From an uncultured Enterocloster sp. (GTDB taxonomy: Bacteria; Bacillota; Clostridia; Lachnospirales; Lachnospiraceae), in contig CALWRY010000002.1 in assembly GCA_944384065.1 (NCBI GenBank), forward strand, positions 62,001-126,000: DNA of 64,000 bases, written 5' to 3'. Under the pieces are notes generated by a model. It ran no database searches, had not been told where the DNA came from, and saw nothing but the letters and a program-made list of their open reading frames with translations. Positions 32,706 through 41,002 of the stretch are shown one piece after another (the stretch's first letter is position 1; each line of letters starts with the position of its first letter). Position numbers and translations under genes: made by a program.

Positions 32706-34376
32706 ATGAGCCGAGTATTTGGAATTGATCTGGGAACTACCTACTCTTGCATTGCCTACATTGATGAATACGGAAAACCGGTGGTGTTAAAAAACAGCGA
32801 CGGCGATCTTACAACCCCTTCCGTGGTTATGGTGGAGACAGAGGGAAATGTCATTGTGGGATCAGAGGCCAAGCGCTCCCTGGAGATTGACCCGGACAGA
32901 ACCGTACAGTTTATCAAGCGGAAGATGGGAAAGGAAGATGATACATTTACGCTAAACGGCAGGGAGTACTCTGCGCCCGAGCTCTCCGCCTATATCCTTG
33001 AGAAGCTGGTGAACGACGCCAACGAGGAGCTGCGCCAGCAGGGCGTCATAGAGAACGGCGAGGAGATAAAGGATGTAGTGATCACCTGCCCCGCCTATTT
33101 TGGCATGCAGGAGCGGGAGGCCACCAAGACCGCCGGCGAGATTGCCGGATTAAATGTGATCGACATTATCAACGAGCCCACAGCCGCAGCCATCAGCTAT
33201 GGAGCTATGGGATCGAAGAAAAATGAGACAGTTCTCGTTTATGACCTGGGCGGAGGAACCTTTGACATCACGGTTATGAATATCAATGGAAACGAGATCT
33301 CCGTGGTCTGCACCGGCGGAGATGATACTCTGGGCGGAAAGAACTGGGACGAGGCCCTGATCGACTATCTGGTAGAGCGCTACCAGGAGGAATTCGGCGA
33401 CGATGAGGATCCTACGGAGCAGGACGAGGCCCTGGCAACCCTTTACGGGCAGGTGGAAACCTGGAAGAAGGCCCTCACGGCCAGAGAGAAGGTAAATGTG
33501 GTTGTGTCCGGCGAGAGCGGGAACCGCCACAAGGAGGTTCTCACCCGGGAGCAGTACGACGAGATCACGAAGAACCTCTTAACCCGCACCAAGAACCTTC
33601 TGGACGATGTGCTTCGCACTGCGGAGAAATCCGGCTATCCCCTGGAAAAGATAGACAAAGTCCTCCTGGTGGGTGGATCCTCCCGTATGCCCCAGGTGGC
33701 GAAGATGATTGCGGAGGAATACCATGTAATCCCCACCCTTCAGGATCCGGATGAGGCCGTGGCCAAAGGCGCGGCTGTCTATGGGGCCAACGAGAAGGCA
33801 TTTAAGGACTTTGTCCTGTCTGAGGCTCAGAAGGCGGGAAAGACCGTAGAGCAGCTCACACAGGAGAGCCAGGACTCCGGAAAAACGCTGGAGGAGAAGT
33901 TCGCCAAGCTCTCTACGGGAAAGAGCAAGACGGGCCGCCTGGCCATCCGTAACGTACTGTCCAGAAGCTACGGCGTTTTGGGATTTGACGAGGCCGAGAA
34001 CAAGGATGTGATTCTCAATATTTTAAAGTGCAATATGAAGCTTCCCGCAAAGGGAACCCAGACCTTCTGGACCTATGAGGAAAACCAGGCCAACGCGCAG
34101 CTGGCGATCTTCGAGTCCAGAAGCATGAATGACCGGGATGATTTTGAGGATCAGAAGCCTATTGCGGTGGCAAAGATGCGCTTTGAAAACAGCGTTCCGG
34201 AGGAAACGGAGGTTGTAGTGACGCTGTCCTTTGACGGAAGCGGCCTGCTTCACCTGACGGCGGAGGAAATGTACGGCCACTCCAAGCTGGATACGACTTT
34301 CAGCCTTTCCGCCCAGATGACGGACGAGGAGAAGAAAGAGGCGGCTCTCCGGCTTAGGGGAACCACAGTAGAGTAG
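32706..34376 (+). CDS. Hsp70-like chaperone 1, no C-terminal lid
   Basis: 556 residues. The actin-like ATPase domain is complete: phosphate loop 1 FGIDLGTTYSCIAY, connect region INEPTAAAISYG, phosphate loop 2 VYDLGGGTFDITV and adenosine loop VLLVGGSSRMPQVAK. After about residue 380 the protein has a short linker unlike the DnaK VLLLDV linker, then a beta substrate-binding-like domain (RLAIRNVLSRSYGV to HLTAEEMYGHSKLDTTF), and stops. The helical lid of DnaK (roughly 100 residues) and the disordered tail are missing. It is preceded by the GrpE-like gene and followed 13 bp later by a close paralogue. Inferred role: chaperone or regulatory ATPase for the other proteins of the cluster. Confidence 0.88.
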   Translation: MSRVFGIDLGTTYSCIAYIDEYGKPVVLKNSDGDLTTPSVVMVETEGNVIVGSEAKRSLEIDPDRTVQFIKRKMGKEDDTFTLNGREYSAPELSAYILEKLVNDANEELRQQGVIENGEEIKDVVITCPAYFGMQEREATKTAGEIAGLNVIDIINEPTAAAISYGAMGSKKNETVLVYDLGGGTFDITVMNINGNEISVVCTGGDDTLGGKNWDEALIDYLVERYQEEFGDDEDPTEQDEALATLYGQVETWKKALTAREKVNVVVSGESGNRHKEVLTREQYDEITKNLLTRTKNLLDDVLRTAEKSGYPLEKIDKVLLVGGSSRMPQVAKMIAEEYHVIPTLQDPDEAVAKGAAVYGANEKAFKDFVLSEAQKAGKTVEQLTQESQDSGKTLEEKFAKLSTGKSKTGRLAIRNVLSRSYGVLGFDEAENKDVILNILKCNMKLPAKGTQTFWTYEENQANAQLAIFESRSMNDRDDFEDQKPIAVAKMRFENSVPEETEVVVTLSFDGSGLLHLTAEEMYGHSKLDTTFSLSAQMTDEEKKEAALRLRGTTVE

Positions 34377-34389
34377 GAGGAAATATAGA

Positions 34390-36063
34390 ATGGGATACGT
34401 ATTTGGAATTGACCTTGGAACCACATATTCCTGCATCGCCTATCTGGATGACTACGGAAAACCGGTGGTCTTAAGAAACAGCGACGGCGCCAACACCACC
34501 CCATCCGTGGTCATGATGGAATCAGAGGAAAATATTATTGTAGGGGAGGAGGCCAAGCGGGCGGTTGAGATGGATCCGGATAAGACCGTGCAGTTTATTA
34601 AGCGGAAAATAGGCAGGGATGATGACACGGTGACGGTAAACGGAATGGAGTATTCCGCCACAGAGGTATCCGCCTACATCCTCAAAAAACTGGTTCTGGA
34701 CGCCAATGCGGCGCTGCGCCAAGACGGTATCCTGAAAGAGGGGGAGGAGATCCGGGATGTGGTGATCACCTGCCCCGCCTACTTTGGCATGAGCGAGCGC
34801 CAGGCCACGAAGACCGCCGGGGAGCTGGCCGGTTTAAATGTGCTCTCCATCATCAATGAGCCTACCGCCGCAGCCCTAAGCTACGGAGCTTTAAGCGGCA
34901 GCCAGGACGAAACCGTGTTGGTCTACGATCTGGGCGGCGGCACCTTCGATATCACCGTTATAAACATTCAGAAAAATGAGATCACAGTAGTCTGCACAGG
35001 GGGAGACGATACCCTGGGCGGCAAAAACTGGGACGAGGCTCTGATGGATTATGTGATTGCGCGGTACGAGGAGGAGACGGGCACGGATCTGTCGGAAGAC
35101 ATGGATGCCATGGCCGCCCTCTATGTGGATGTGGAGATCTGGAAGAAGGCCCTCACTTCCCGGGAGAGCGTGAAAATAGTGGTGAACGGCCCCAGCGGAC
35201 GTTTCCAGGAAGCGCTTACCCGCGAGCAGTATGAGGATCTCACCCGCAGTCTTCTGAACCGGACCAAAAATCTCCTGGACGGCGTGCTGGACACAGCCGC
35301 CCGGAAGGGATATCCCCTGAAGGCCATCGACAAGATTCTCCTTGTAGGCGGTTCATCCCGGATGCCCCAGGTGGCCCGGATGATCGAGAGGGACTACTGC
35401 AAGACCCCCATGCTCCAGGATCCGGATGAGTCCGTGGCAAAGGGCGCCGCTATTTTTGCCGCCCGGGAGAAGGACTTTAAAATATTCATGGAGGAGAGGG
35501 CAAGAAAAGCCGGAGTGTCCGCCGAAACGCTTGCCGAGGAGGATCTGCGAAGAGGCGGTGCGCTGGAGCAGGAGTTTGGAAAGCTCTCCGTCGGAAGAAG
35601 AGGCGGCGGGAAGCTGGCCATACGAAACGTACTGTCCAGGAGCTACGGGATAAAGACGTTAAATACAGGGAGCACCGATGCCTATCACATTACCAACATG
35701 CTGTTGTGCAATATGCCGCTGCCGGCACAGATTACCAAGGAATTTATGACGGCAGGCAAAGATCAGACGGAAATATGCCTGGAGATATTTGAATCCAGAA
35801 GAATGGAGGAGTACATTCCCTTTGAGGAATTTGAAGATCAGCCGTCCCTGACGTCCATAGAGATGAAATTTAAGCGGGCGGTTCCCGAGCACACAACGAT
35901 TGCGGTGCGCTTTGTGATTGACAATTCAGGACTCCTCCATGTTACGGCGGAGGAAATGTACGCCCACTCGATGCTGGACACTACCTTCCGCCTTGGCAGC
36001 CAGATGACGGCGCGGGAAAAGGGAAAAGCAGCCCTCCGCCTGCGCAGCGCGACCGTAGAATAG
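34390..36063 (+). CDS. Hsp70-like chaperone 2, paralogue, no C-terminal lid
   Basis: 557 residues, collinear with Hsp70-like 1, including FGIDLGTTYSCIAYLDDYGK, INEPTAAALSYG, VYDLGGGTFDITV and LLVGGSSRMPQVARM. It also ends right after the beta domain (LLHVTAEEMYAHSMLDTTF, ALRLRSATVE) without a lid. The two copies are most alike in the ATPase domain and differ more in the linker (residues 375-420) and beta domain, consistent with different clients or a heteromeric pair. Ribosome site AGGAGG lies 10 bp before the ATG. The tandem duplication has been kept with intact nucleotide motifs, so both copies are probably active ATPases. Confidence 0.88.
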   Translation: MGYVFGIDLGTTYSCIAYLDDYGKPVVLRNSDGANTTPSVVMMESEENIIVGEEAKRAVEMDPDKTVQFIKRKIGRDDDTVTVNGMEYSATEVSAYILKKLVLDANAALRQDGILKEGEEIRDVVITCPAYFGMSERQATKTAGELAGLNVLSIINEPTAAALSYGALSGSQDETVLVYDLGGGTFDITVINIQKNEITVVCTGGDDTLGGKNWDEALMDYVIARYEEETGTDLSEDMDAMAALYVDVEIWKKALTSRESVKIVVNGPSGRFQEALTREQYEDLTRSLLNRTKNLLDGVLDTAARKGYPLKAIDKILLVGGSSRMPQVARMIERDYCKTPMLQDPDESVAKGAAIFAAREKDFKIFMEERARKAGVSAETLAEEDLRRGGALEQEFGKLSVGRRGGGKLAIRNVLSRSYGIKTLNTGSTDAYHITNMLLCNMPLPAQITKEFMTAGKDQTEICLEIFESRRMEEYIPFEEFEDQPSLTSIEMKFKRAVPEHTTIAVRFVIDNSGLLHVTAEEMYAHSMLDTTFRLGSQMTAREKGKAALRLRSATVE

Positions 36064-36072
36064 GAGGTACTT

Positions 36073-36465
36073 ATGGGACTGATAAGCGATTTAATTTGCG
36101 GGATGCTGGCGATTCCCTTTTTTTTGCTGGGAATCGTCTTTCGGGAGCTTGAAACCCTTATAGAGGAAATGGCGAAATCCGCATCCCGCATTTTATCCTA
36201 TTTTTTGATAGTGTTGGTGTTGGCAGTTGCAGGGATGTGGAATCTCCAGGCGTTTCAGGAGAGTTTTATGGAGTTTTTGTCCCGGGCGGCGAGGACAGCC
36301 ATCGTCTTGGCGATAGCATTTCATCTCCGCCGGCCTATCAATAATATATTTTTGGGTATTATGCAGCTGATTCTTTGTATTCCAAAAGCCATTTGCAAAG
36401 GTTTTGCTGACATAAGCTTTAAGATGCATGAGGCGATGCTGGGAAGCATGCTGAAACGATCATAG
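36073..36465 (+). CDS. Small multi-pass membrane protein, unknown
   Basis: 130 residues with about four hydrophobic segments (near 1-25, 40-58, 72-90 and 92-110) and no recognised family. It starts 9 bp after the second Hsp70-like gene with AGGAGG 6 bp upstream of the ATG, and precedes the SH3 membrane protein by 20 bp. The tight spacing puts it in the Hsp70-like operon. It could anchor the chaperones to the membrane. Lysine and arginine residues flank the last helices, which suggests a cytosolic C-terminus (HEAMLGSMLKRS). Confidence 0.75.
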   Translation: MGLISDLICGMLAIPFFLLGIVFRELETLIEEMAKSASRILSYFLIVLVLAVAGMWNLQAFQESFMEFLSRAARTAIVLAIAFHLRRPINNIFLGIMQLILCIPKAICKGFADISFKMHEAMLGSMLKRS

Positions 36466-36485
36466 GAAGGTACAAAATAGAGAAG

Positions 36486-38597
36486 ATGGCGGACATTAGA
36501 CAAGAAATCCTGGAAAAATACGGATTTGATATCGAAAAGATTGATTTGATAAAAGAGTATAAGATCCCGTCGCCGGATATCTCCTCAAAAAAACTGGAGG
36601 AGCTGCTGGCGGAAAAGAGAAAAAAATGGGAGTCCATTATCCGCGGCATCAGAGAGGACAAGAAACAGGCTGCAAAGGAGCAGCTCTCCCACGCGGATGC
36701 CTATGAGGCTGTGCTGAGAAATCCCGCCCTGTTAAAGGCCCTTTTTGCCAGCGGCCAGGGGAGAGACGAGGCGGCGCAATTTCTGGAATTTGCCAGGCAG
36801 TACTTTACAATTATTTCTTCCTCAGGAAAGATTGGGCAGTCAGAAGCCCAATTTTTCTTCGATTATTATAAAGATCGAAAGAAGAATAAGAAGGCTGTCA
36901 TACAGATGCTGGAGGATGAGTTCCACCTGCCCAAACTTACATCCAAGACCCTGGAAAAAGACAAAGAAGAGGAGGAAAATAAAAAAAAGACCGGCAAGGG
37001 AAGCCGCATCATCGTTTCGCATTTCTCCGATCAGACCCTTTTTGAGCTGCACCGCTGCTTCCGGTATCAGGAGCAGGCCAGGCAGAGCGGTAAGGTATGT
37101 CAAAAGTTCCCGGATGTGGAGTCGCCGATGGATGTATTCCTCAAACTGGACGCCTGCCGCACACAGAAAGACTTGTCTGCGTATGTGAGCCAGCAGCTGC
37201 AAACTGTGTTTGTGTACACCCAGGAGGGAAGGCATGAATTTGAACCGCTGCGGGATCTGTTCAATAGCTTATCCGGTCTTTTGAAACAGAAGGATGTCTC
37301 CGACAACTATGAAAAATTTGTTTTTTTGATTCGCTATCATAATTTTACACCCTACATGCAGAAACTCATGTCCCCTAAGGAGAGTACGCTGCGTCAGCTG
37401 TATGAGCTGGAAGGCCAATCCTATCATTTTGCAGGCTTTGAGGATTTTCTGGTAAAATATTTTATTCCTGTATACGAGAACTTTGGTATTACGGATGACA
37501 ATATAAAGAAGCTGCTGCGGCAGGCAAAGAACGCCGGGAAGGGAGCGCAGCAGCAGGACCGCACAGAGAGAGCCGCGCAGAAGAGCCGCGAAGCCTCTGG
37601 CAGGGAGGAACAGGCCGGAAAACGCAAAACCTCTGAGAGAGAAAGCACTGCAGAGCGCAGCAAGGCCTCTGGCAGCGCGGCAGAGGGCGAGAAACTTTCC
37701 TTCTTTGCAAGCCTGCTGTTTAAGCTGGCAAACCTGCCGTTTTATCTGTCGTTTGCAGTGGTTGAAGCGGTGCGGTTCCTGGTATGGAATATCCGGTACG
37801 TAACGGTTCTGGCCGCCTTCCCCATTGCGGCAATGTGGCTGCCATTCATCTGCTATATGGTTATGGGAAGGGGAGCTCTTGTTGTTACGGTTGGGCCGCA
37901 TATGTGGGAAGTTGCCTTAAATATGTTGGGCTCCTTGTTTGAGGAGGCAGCACAGATAAATATTCTGGCTGTTGGGCTTCTGCTCGCTATCCTTATCTTT
38001 TTGGGGCTCGTTCCGGTGGGAATTGTCACAAAAGGACTTTGGCAGGCCGGCGCACAGATGCGTAAGAAAATTGACTGGCAGGGTATTCGCAGAACCAACG
38101 AGGCGATTCTCGCGGGCCGCAGAAAGAAATTTAAAGAAAAGATTAGCCGGGGCAAGGCCGGGGCTATGCTGGGGCTTCTTGCAGCGGCAGCTGTCAATAT
38201 GGCCCTGATTGGCGGCCTTGGCTACTATGGGAATACTACGACCCAACGCATCTATAGGAGAATTCAAATTGAATCCATGATGGCGAGAAACCGCCGGGAG
38301 GCCAAAGCCCGCCGAAAGGCTCAGGAAGCGCAAAAAGCCCGGGAAGCAGAGGAAGCCTCCCAGGCTGCAGACTTTGGAACAGCTGCCATCACAGCCGCCA
38401 GCGGGGCGAACATCCGCACGGGAGCTGGAACAGACTATGAGGTAATTGCTGTGGAAGCCCATGGAACAATTCTCACCCTGACTGGAAACGTACAGACGCT
38501 GGAAGGCGGCGGTGTGTGGTACGAAGTGTACCTGGACGAGGCGAGAACCCAGACGGGCTGGGTGAACGCAGGGATTATTTCCCTTAACACGAATTAA
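36486..38597 (+). CDS. Membrane protein with C-terminal SH3 domain and possible J-like N-terminus
   Basis: 703 residues. The first 70 residues (IEKIDLIKEYKIPSPDISSK, LEELLAEKRKKWES, LSHADAYEAVLRNPALLKAL) resemble the spacing of J-domain-like helices but lack the HPD tripeptide. A soluble helical region runs to about 350, then a charged Arg/Lys/Glu linker (355-400). Membrane helices lie around 405-460, 491-517 and 558-582, then a basic coiled segment and a bacterial SH3 domain (about 633-700: GANIRTGAGTDYEVIAVEAH, GVWYEVYL, TGWVNAGII). The SH3 end would face the wall or outside. It is last in the Hsp70-like operon and ends 4 bp into the convergent XRE gene. The J-like reading is a hypothesis. 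Confidence 0.78.
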   Translation: MADIRQEILEKYGFDIEKIDLIKEYKIPSPDISSKKLEELLAEKRKKWESIIRGIREDKKQAAKEQLSHADAYEAVLRNPALLKALFASGQGRDEAAQFLEFARQYFTIISSSGKIGQSEAQFFFDYYKDRKKNKKAVIQMLEDEFHLPKLTSKTLEKDKEEEENKKKTGKGSRIIVSHFSDQTLFELHRCFRYQEQARQSGKVCQKFPDVESPMDVFLKLDACRTQKDLSAYVSQQLQTVFVYTQEGRHEFEPLRDLFNSLSGLLKQKDVSDNYEKFVFLIRYHNFTPYMQKLMSPKESTLRQLYELEGQSYHFAGFEDFLVKYFIPVYENFGITDDNIKKLLRQAKNAGKGAQQQDRTERAAQKSREASGREEQAGKRKTSERESTAERSKASGSAAEGEKLSFFASLLFKLANLPFYLSFAVVEAVRFLVWNIRYVTVLAAFPIAAMWLPFICYMVMGRGALVVTVGPHMWEVALNMLGSLFEEAAQINILAVGLLLAILIFLGLVPVGIVTKGLWQAGAQMRKKIDWQGIRRTNEAILAGRRKKFKEKISRGKAGAMLGLLAAAAVNMALIGGLGYYGNTTTQRIYRRIQIESMMARNRREAKARRKAQEAQKAREAEEASQAADFGTAAITAASGANIRTGAGTDYEVIAVEAHGTILTLTGNVQTLEGGGVWYEVYLDEARTQTGWVNAGIISLNTN

Positions 38598-38791
38598 TCT
38601 TCAATATACTCCATAATATCAGAAACATTACAGTGCAGAAGCTTGCACAGCTGATTGACCGTGTTGGTGGAAATACTGTTCCCCTGGCGTATACTATAGT
38701 AGGTTGCCCGGCTGAATCCGGCCTTCTGAAGTTTATAGGAAGTGATATTGCGGTTCTTCATTGTTCTGAATAAAGGCTCGTAACTGATCAT
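38594..38791 (-). CDS. Small XRE/Cro-type HTH regulator
   Basis: 65 residues, essentially one helix-turn-helix domain: ITSYKLQKAGFSRATYYSIR, QGNSISTNTVNQLCKLLHC, NVSDIMEYIED. This is the Cro/CI type with a recognition helix in the SRATYYSI region. I chose the ATG at 38791, which has AAGGAGGGG upstream, over an earlier start ten codons before. It is convergent with the Hsp70-like operon, overlapping it by 4 bp. Its upstream region holds the same operator-like sequence as the promoters at 20412 and 32008, so autoregulation plus control of the cluster is inferred. Confidence 0.88.
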   Translation of the reverse strand: MISYEPLFRTMKNRNITSYKLQKAGFSRATYYSIRQGNSISTNTVNQLCKLLHCNVSDIMEYIED

Positions 38792-38822
38792 GCTGAATCC
38801 CCTCCTTCCCTTGTATAGCACT

Positions 38823-38873
38823 AGTATACTTGGCAGAATTTGGGTTGAATATGCATGAATATTCGAGCATACA
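38823..38873 (-). promoter_or_regulatory. XRE gene promoter with operator-like sequence
   Basis: On the minus strand a TATACT -10 (plus positions 38823-38828) lies about 32 bp before the start codon. Overlapping its -35 region, plus positions 38845-38873 read TTGAAT, then GCATGAATATTCGAGCATAC; the segment GAATAT-N6-ATATTC is a perfect inverted repeat. This matches the GrpE-operon promoter closely, so the regulator probably binds its own promoter. Confidence 0.6.
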
Positions 38874-38878
38874 GCGAG

Positions 38879-39610
38879 TTAGCCGCAGGCCTCCACAAAC
38901 CCCTTAAAGATTCCGGCTGCCGCCGGATCCGTCCTCCAGAGATACTCGGGATGCCACTGAACTCCCAAAAGGAAGGGATATCCGGGCATCTCCACCGCCT
39001 CGATGATGCCGTCGGGCGCCGTGGCGCAGGCCGTAAGTCCGGGGGCCAGACGCCCCACCGACTGGTGGTGGATGCTGTTTACAGACAAGCTGCCGGGGGC
39101 ATTGTCCGGGCAGCCGGCCAGGCGGGCCAGAAGGCTATCAGCCGTCACCCGGACATGGTGGGAGGGAGCATCATAGCCAAAGGGCTGCCGGTGGGCGATG
39201 GGGAAATCCCGCTCTGTCTGGCTGGGGATATCCTGGATTATGCCGCCTCCCAGCCCCACATTGATGATCTGGGCGCCCCGGCAGATCCCGAGGATGGGCT
39301 TTTTGACCTCCATGGCCGCTGCGAGAAGGGCAAGCTCCATCCGATCCCTGGCCGGCGACATATTCTCGCAGTGGGCGTGGGTCTCCTCCCCGAAGAGAAA
39401 GGGGTGGATATCCGGCCCGCCGGAGAAGAGAAAGCCGCTGCAGAGAAGGAGAAGGGCGCGGATATCCGCATCATCCGCCTCCAGGGGAAGGACGAGGGGA
39501 AGGCCGCCGGCGGCCTTTATGGCCCGCAGGTAGGTGGGGTGGAGGAAAATGTCATCGGTTTTCGTGTCATGCGAGGGGGTAATTCCAATAATGGGAGCTT
39601 TTGTTTTCAT
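38879..39610 (-). CDS. Gamma-glutamyl-gamma-aminobutyrate hydrolase-like protein (peptidase C26)
   Basis: 243 residues of the class I glutamine-amidotransferase-like C26 family (PuuD type), which cleaves gamma-glutamyl amides. The catalytic Cys lies in LGICRGAQIINVGLGG (nucleophile elbow), the His in GVQWHPEYLW, and the oxyanion region in FLFSGGPDIHP. The N-terminus APIIGITPSHD is typical. The start at 39610 has AGGAGGATCC upstream; a longer start overlaps the ferredoxin terminator. No polyamine genes are near, so the natural substrate is unclear. It is apparently a single-gene unit between the XRE gene and ferredoxin. Confidence 0.9.
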   Translation of the reverse strand: MKTKAPIIGITPSHDTKTDDIFLHPTYLRAIKAAGGLPLVLPLEADDADIRALLLLCSGFLFSGGPDIHPFLFGEETHAHCENMSPARDRMELALLAAAMEVKKPILGICRGAQIINVGLGGGIIQDIPSQTERDFPIAHRQPFGYDAPSHHVRVTADSLLARLAGCPDNAPGSLSVNSIHHQSVGRLAPGLTACATAPDGIIEAVEMPGYPFLLGVQWHPEYLWRTDPAAAGIFKGFVEACG

Positions 39611-39625
39611 AAAAGGATCCTCCTG

Positions 39626-39668
39626 AAAAAAAGACGCCCCTTCCCACACTGCGGAGAAGAGGCGTCTT
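39626..39668 (-). terminator. Intrinsic terminator of the ferredoxin gene
   Basis: On the minus strand AAGACGCCTCTTC pairs with GAAGGGGCGTCTT (one G-U) and is followed by a T run (A run at 39626-39632 on the plus strand). It ends the ferredoxin transcript just before the C26 hydrolase gene's ribosome site. Confidence 0.85.
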
Positions 39669-39687
39669 ATGTACGTTACTGACTCGA

Positions 39688-39858
39688 TCAGCCCTCGGAG
39701 ATAGCGCCGGTGGGGCAGGTAGCAGCGCAGGTACCGCAGTCGATGCAGGTATCAGCGTCGATTACATACTTGCCGTCTCCCTCAGAGATAGCGCTTACAG
39801 GACATTCGGAAGCGCAGCTTCCGCAGCTTACACAAGCGTCACCAATTACGTATGCCAT
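39688..39858 (-). CDS. 2[4Fe-4S] ferredoxin
   Basis: A 56-residue protein not long enough to stand out as an ORF but clear by sequence. It has two cluster motifs, CVSCGSCASECP and CIDCGTCAATCP, arranged as in clostridial ferredoxins, beginning MAYVIGDA and ending TGAISEG. The ATG at 39858 has AAAGGAGG upstream (TAAAGGAGGTAAT on the minus strand). It is the small cytosolic electron carrier used with pyruvate:ferredoxin oxidoreductase, hydrogenase and radical SAM enzymes. Its own terminator indicates a monocistronic, probably highly expressed, unit. Confidence 0.96.
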   Translation of the reverse strand: MAYVIGDACVSCGSCASECPVSAISEGDGKYVIDADTCIDCGTCAATCPTGAISEG

Positions 39859-39968
39859 AACAAATTACCTCCTTTAGATTTGTATCCATTGTCACTCCTA
39901 ATTTTATACCATGCGCCCCAATTATTCAAGAGGAAAATATCCCCTGACGCAGTGTTTCTTGTATAAAA

Positions 39969-40739
39969 TCAGGAGCAAGGCCTTGCGGCGCCGTCCTCCA
40001 TGCGTCTGTCCCGAAACCCCTGAAGGATAACTGCCCGGGCCCTGCGGGCGTCCTCCCCAGAGAGGGGAGGCACATCCTCCAGGGCATAGGGGATGCCCAG
40101 GCTGTGGTACTTGACCTTCCCCATATCGTGGTAGGGGAGAACGTCCAGGGCCTTCACATTTTTTAAGGTGGCCAGATACTGCCCCAGACGGTACAGATGC
40201 TCCTGCCTGTCCGTGATGCCGGGCACCACCACATGGCGGATCCACACCGGAATCCTCTTGCGCTCCAGATAGGCGGCAAAGGCCAGCACCGGGGCCTGGG
40301 GCTGAGAGCAGAGAGCCTGGTGCTCCACGGGATCGATGTGCTTGATGTCAAGGAGCACCAGATCCGTCACAGCGGCCAGGCGGTCAAACTGGGCCAGGAT
40401 TCCCGGGGAATCCGGCCGGAAGGTGATGCCCGAGGTGTCCAGACAGGTGTGGATGCCCCGGGCCTTGGCCGCCTCAAAGAGCTCCGTCACAAAGCCGATC
40501 TGCATAAGCGGCTCGCCGCCGCTCACCGTGATGCCGCCTTTCTTATAAAACGGGCGGGCCTTCTCAAACTGCTCTAAAAGCTCCTCCACCGTGGCGGGCG
40601 TGCCGCCCCTGGGATCCCAGGTGTCCGGGTTGTGGCAGTAGAGGCACCGCATGGGGCACCCGGAAAGGAAGATGACCATGCGGATGCCCGGCCCGTCCAC
40701 AGTGCCGAAGCTCTCTACCGAATGCACCCGCCCGATCAT
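39969..40739 (-). CDS. pflA: Pyruvate formate-lyase activating enzyme
   Basis: 256-residue radical SAM protein. The cluster motif CPMRCLYC binds the [4Fe-4S] that cleaves [23 protein letters not shown] and [10 protein letters not shown] are PflA signatures, as are DLVLLDIKH and [12 protein letters not shown]. It abstracts the hydrogen from the glycine of the glycyl-radical subunit. It overlaps that subunit's gene by 4 bp, so the activase is translated together with its actual substrate rather than with the large subunit. No RBS-independent start issue: ATG at 40739. Confidence 0.95.
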   Translation of the reverse strand: MIGRVHSVESFGTVDGPGIRMVIFLSGCPMRCLYCHNPDTWDPRGGTPATVEELLEQFEKARPFYKKGGITVSGGEPLMQIGFVTELFEAAKARGIHTCLDTSGITFRPDSPGILAQFDRLAAVTDLVLLDIKHIDPVEHQALCSQPQAPVLAFAAYLERKRIPVWIRHVVVPGITDRQEHLYRLGQYLATLKNVKALDVLPYHDMGKVKYHSLGIPYALEDVPPLSGEDARRARAVILQGFRDRRMEDGAARPCS

Positions 40740-40978
40740 ATGGAGTCGTGGAAGGTCCGGGAGATTACTTCATCCTGCTGCTCCTTCGTGAGCTTATTGA
40801 AATTCACAGCGTAGCCGGAGACCCGGACCGTGAGCTGAGGGTATTTCTCCGGATGTGCCTGTGCGTCCAGCAGCGTCTCCTTGCTGAACACATTGACGTT
40901 CAGGTGATGGCCGCCCTCCTGGGCATAGCCGTCCAGCAGAGCCACCAGGTTATCGATCTGCGCTTCACTTGCTTTCAT
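40736..40978 (-). CDS. Separate glycyl-radical subunit of pyruvate formate-lyase
   Basis: 80 residues corresponding to the last domain of PflB. It carries [28 protein letters not shown] and the radical motif RVSGYAVNF with Gly55 as the radical site, ending [12 protein letters not shown]. In most PflB proteins this is fused to the C-terminus; YfiD/GrcA is a stand-alone repair copy. Here the adjacent large subunit lacks the domain, so this gene is likely an obligatory second subunit. It lies 24 bp after the large subunit and 4 bp overlapping pflA. Confidence 0.9.
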   Translation of the reverse strand: MKASEAQIDNLVALLDGYAQEGGHHLNVNVFSKETLLDAQAHPEKYPQLTVRVSGYAVNFNKLTKEQQDEVISRTFHDSI

Positions 40979-41002
40979 ATCTGTATCCTCGCTTTCTATA
41001 AA

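Noticed and set aside
32122..36063. Housekeeping grpE-dnaK operon
   Set aside because: No hrcA, dnaJ or CIRCE element, and two short lidless Hsp70s instead of one full-length DnaK.
38845..38873. Plus-strand promoter reading into the C26 hydrolase gene antisense
   Set aside because: The TTGAAT-17-CATACA pattern is explained better as the XRE operator; its -10 is poor and there is no plus-strand gene downstream.
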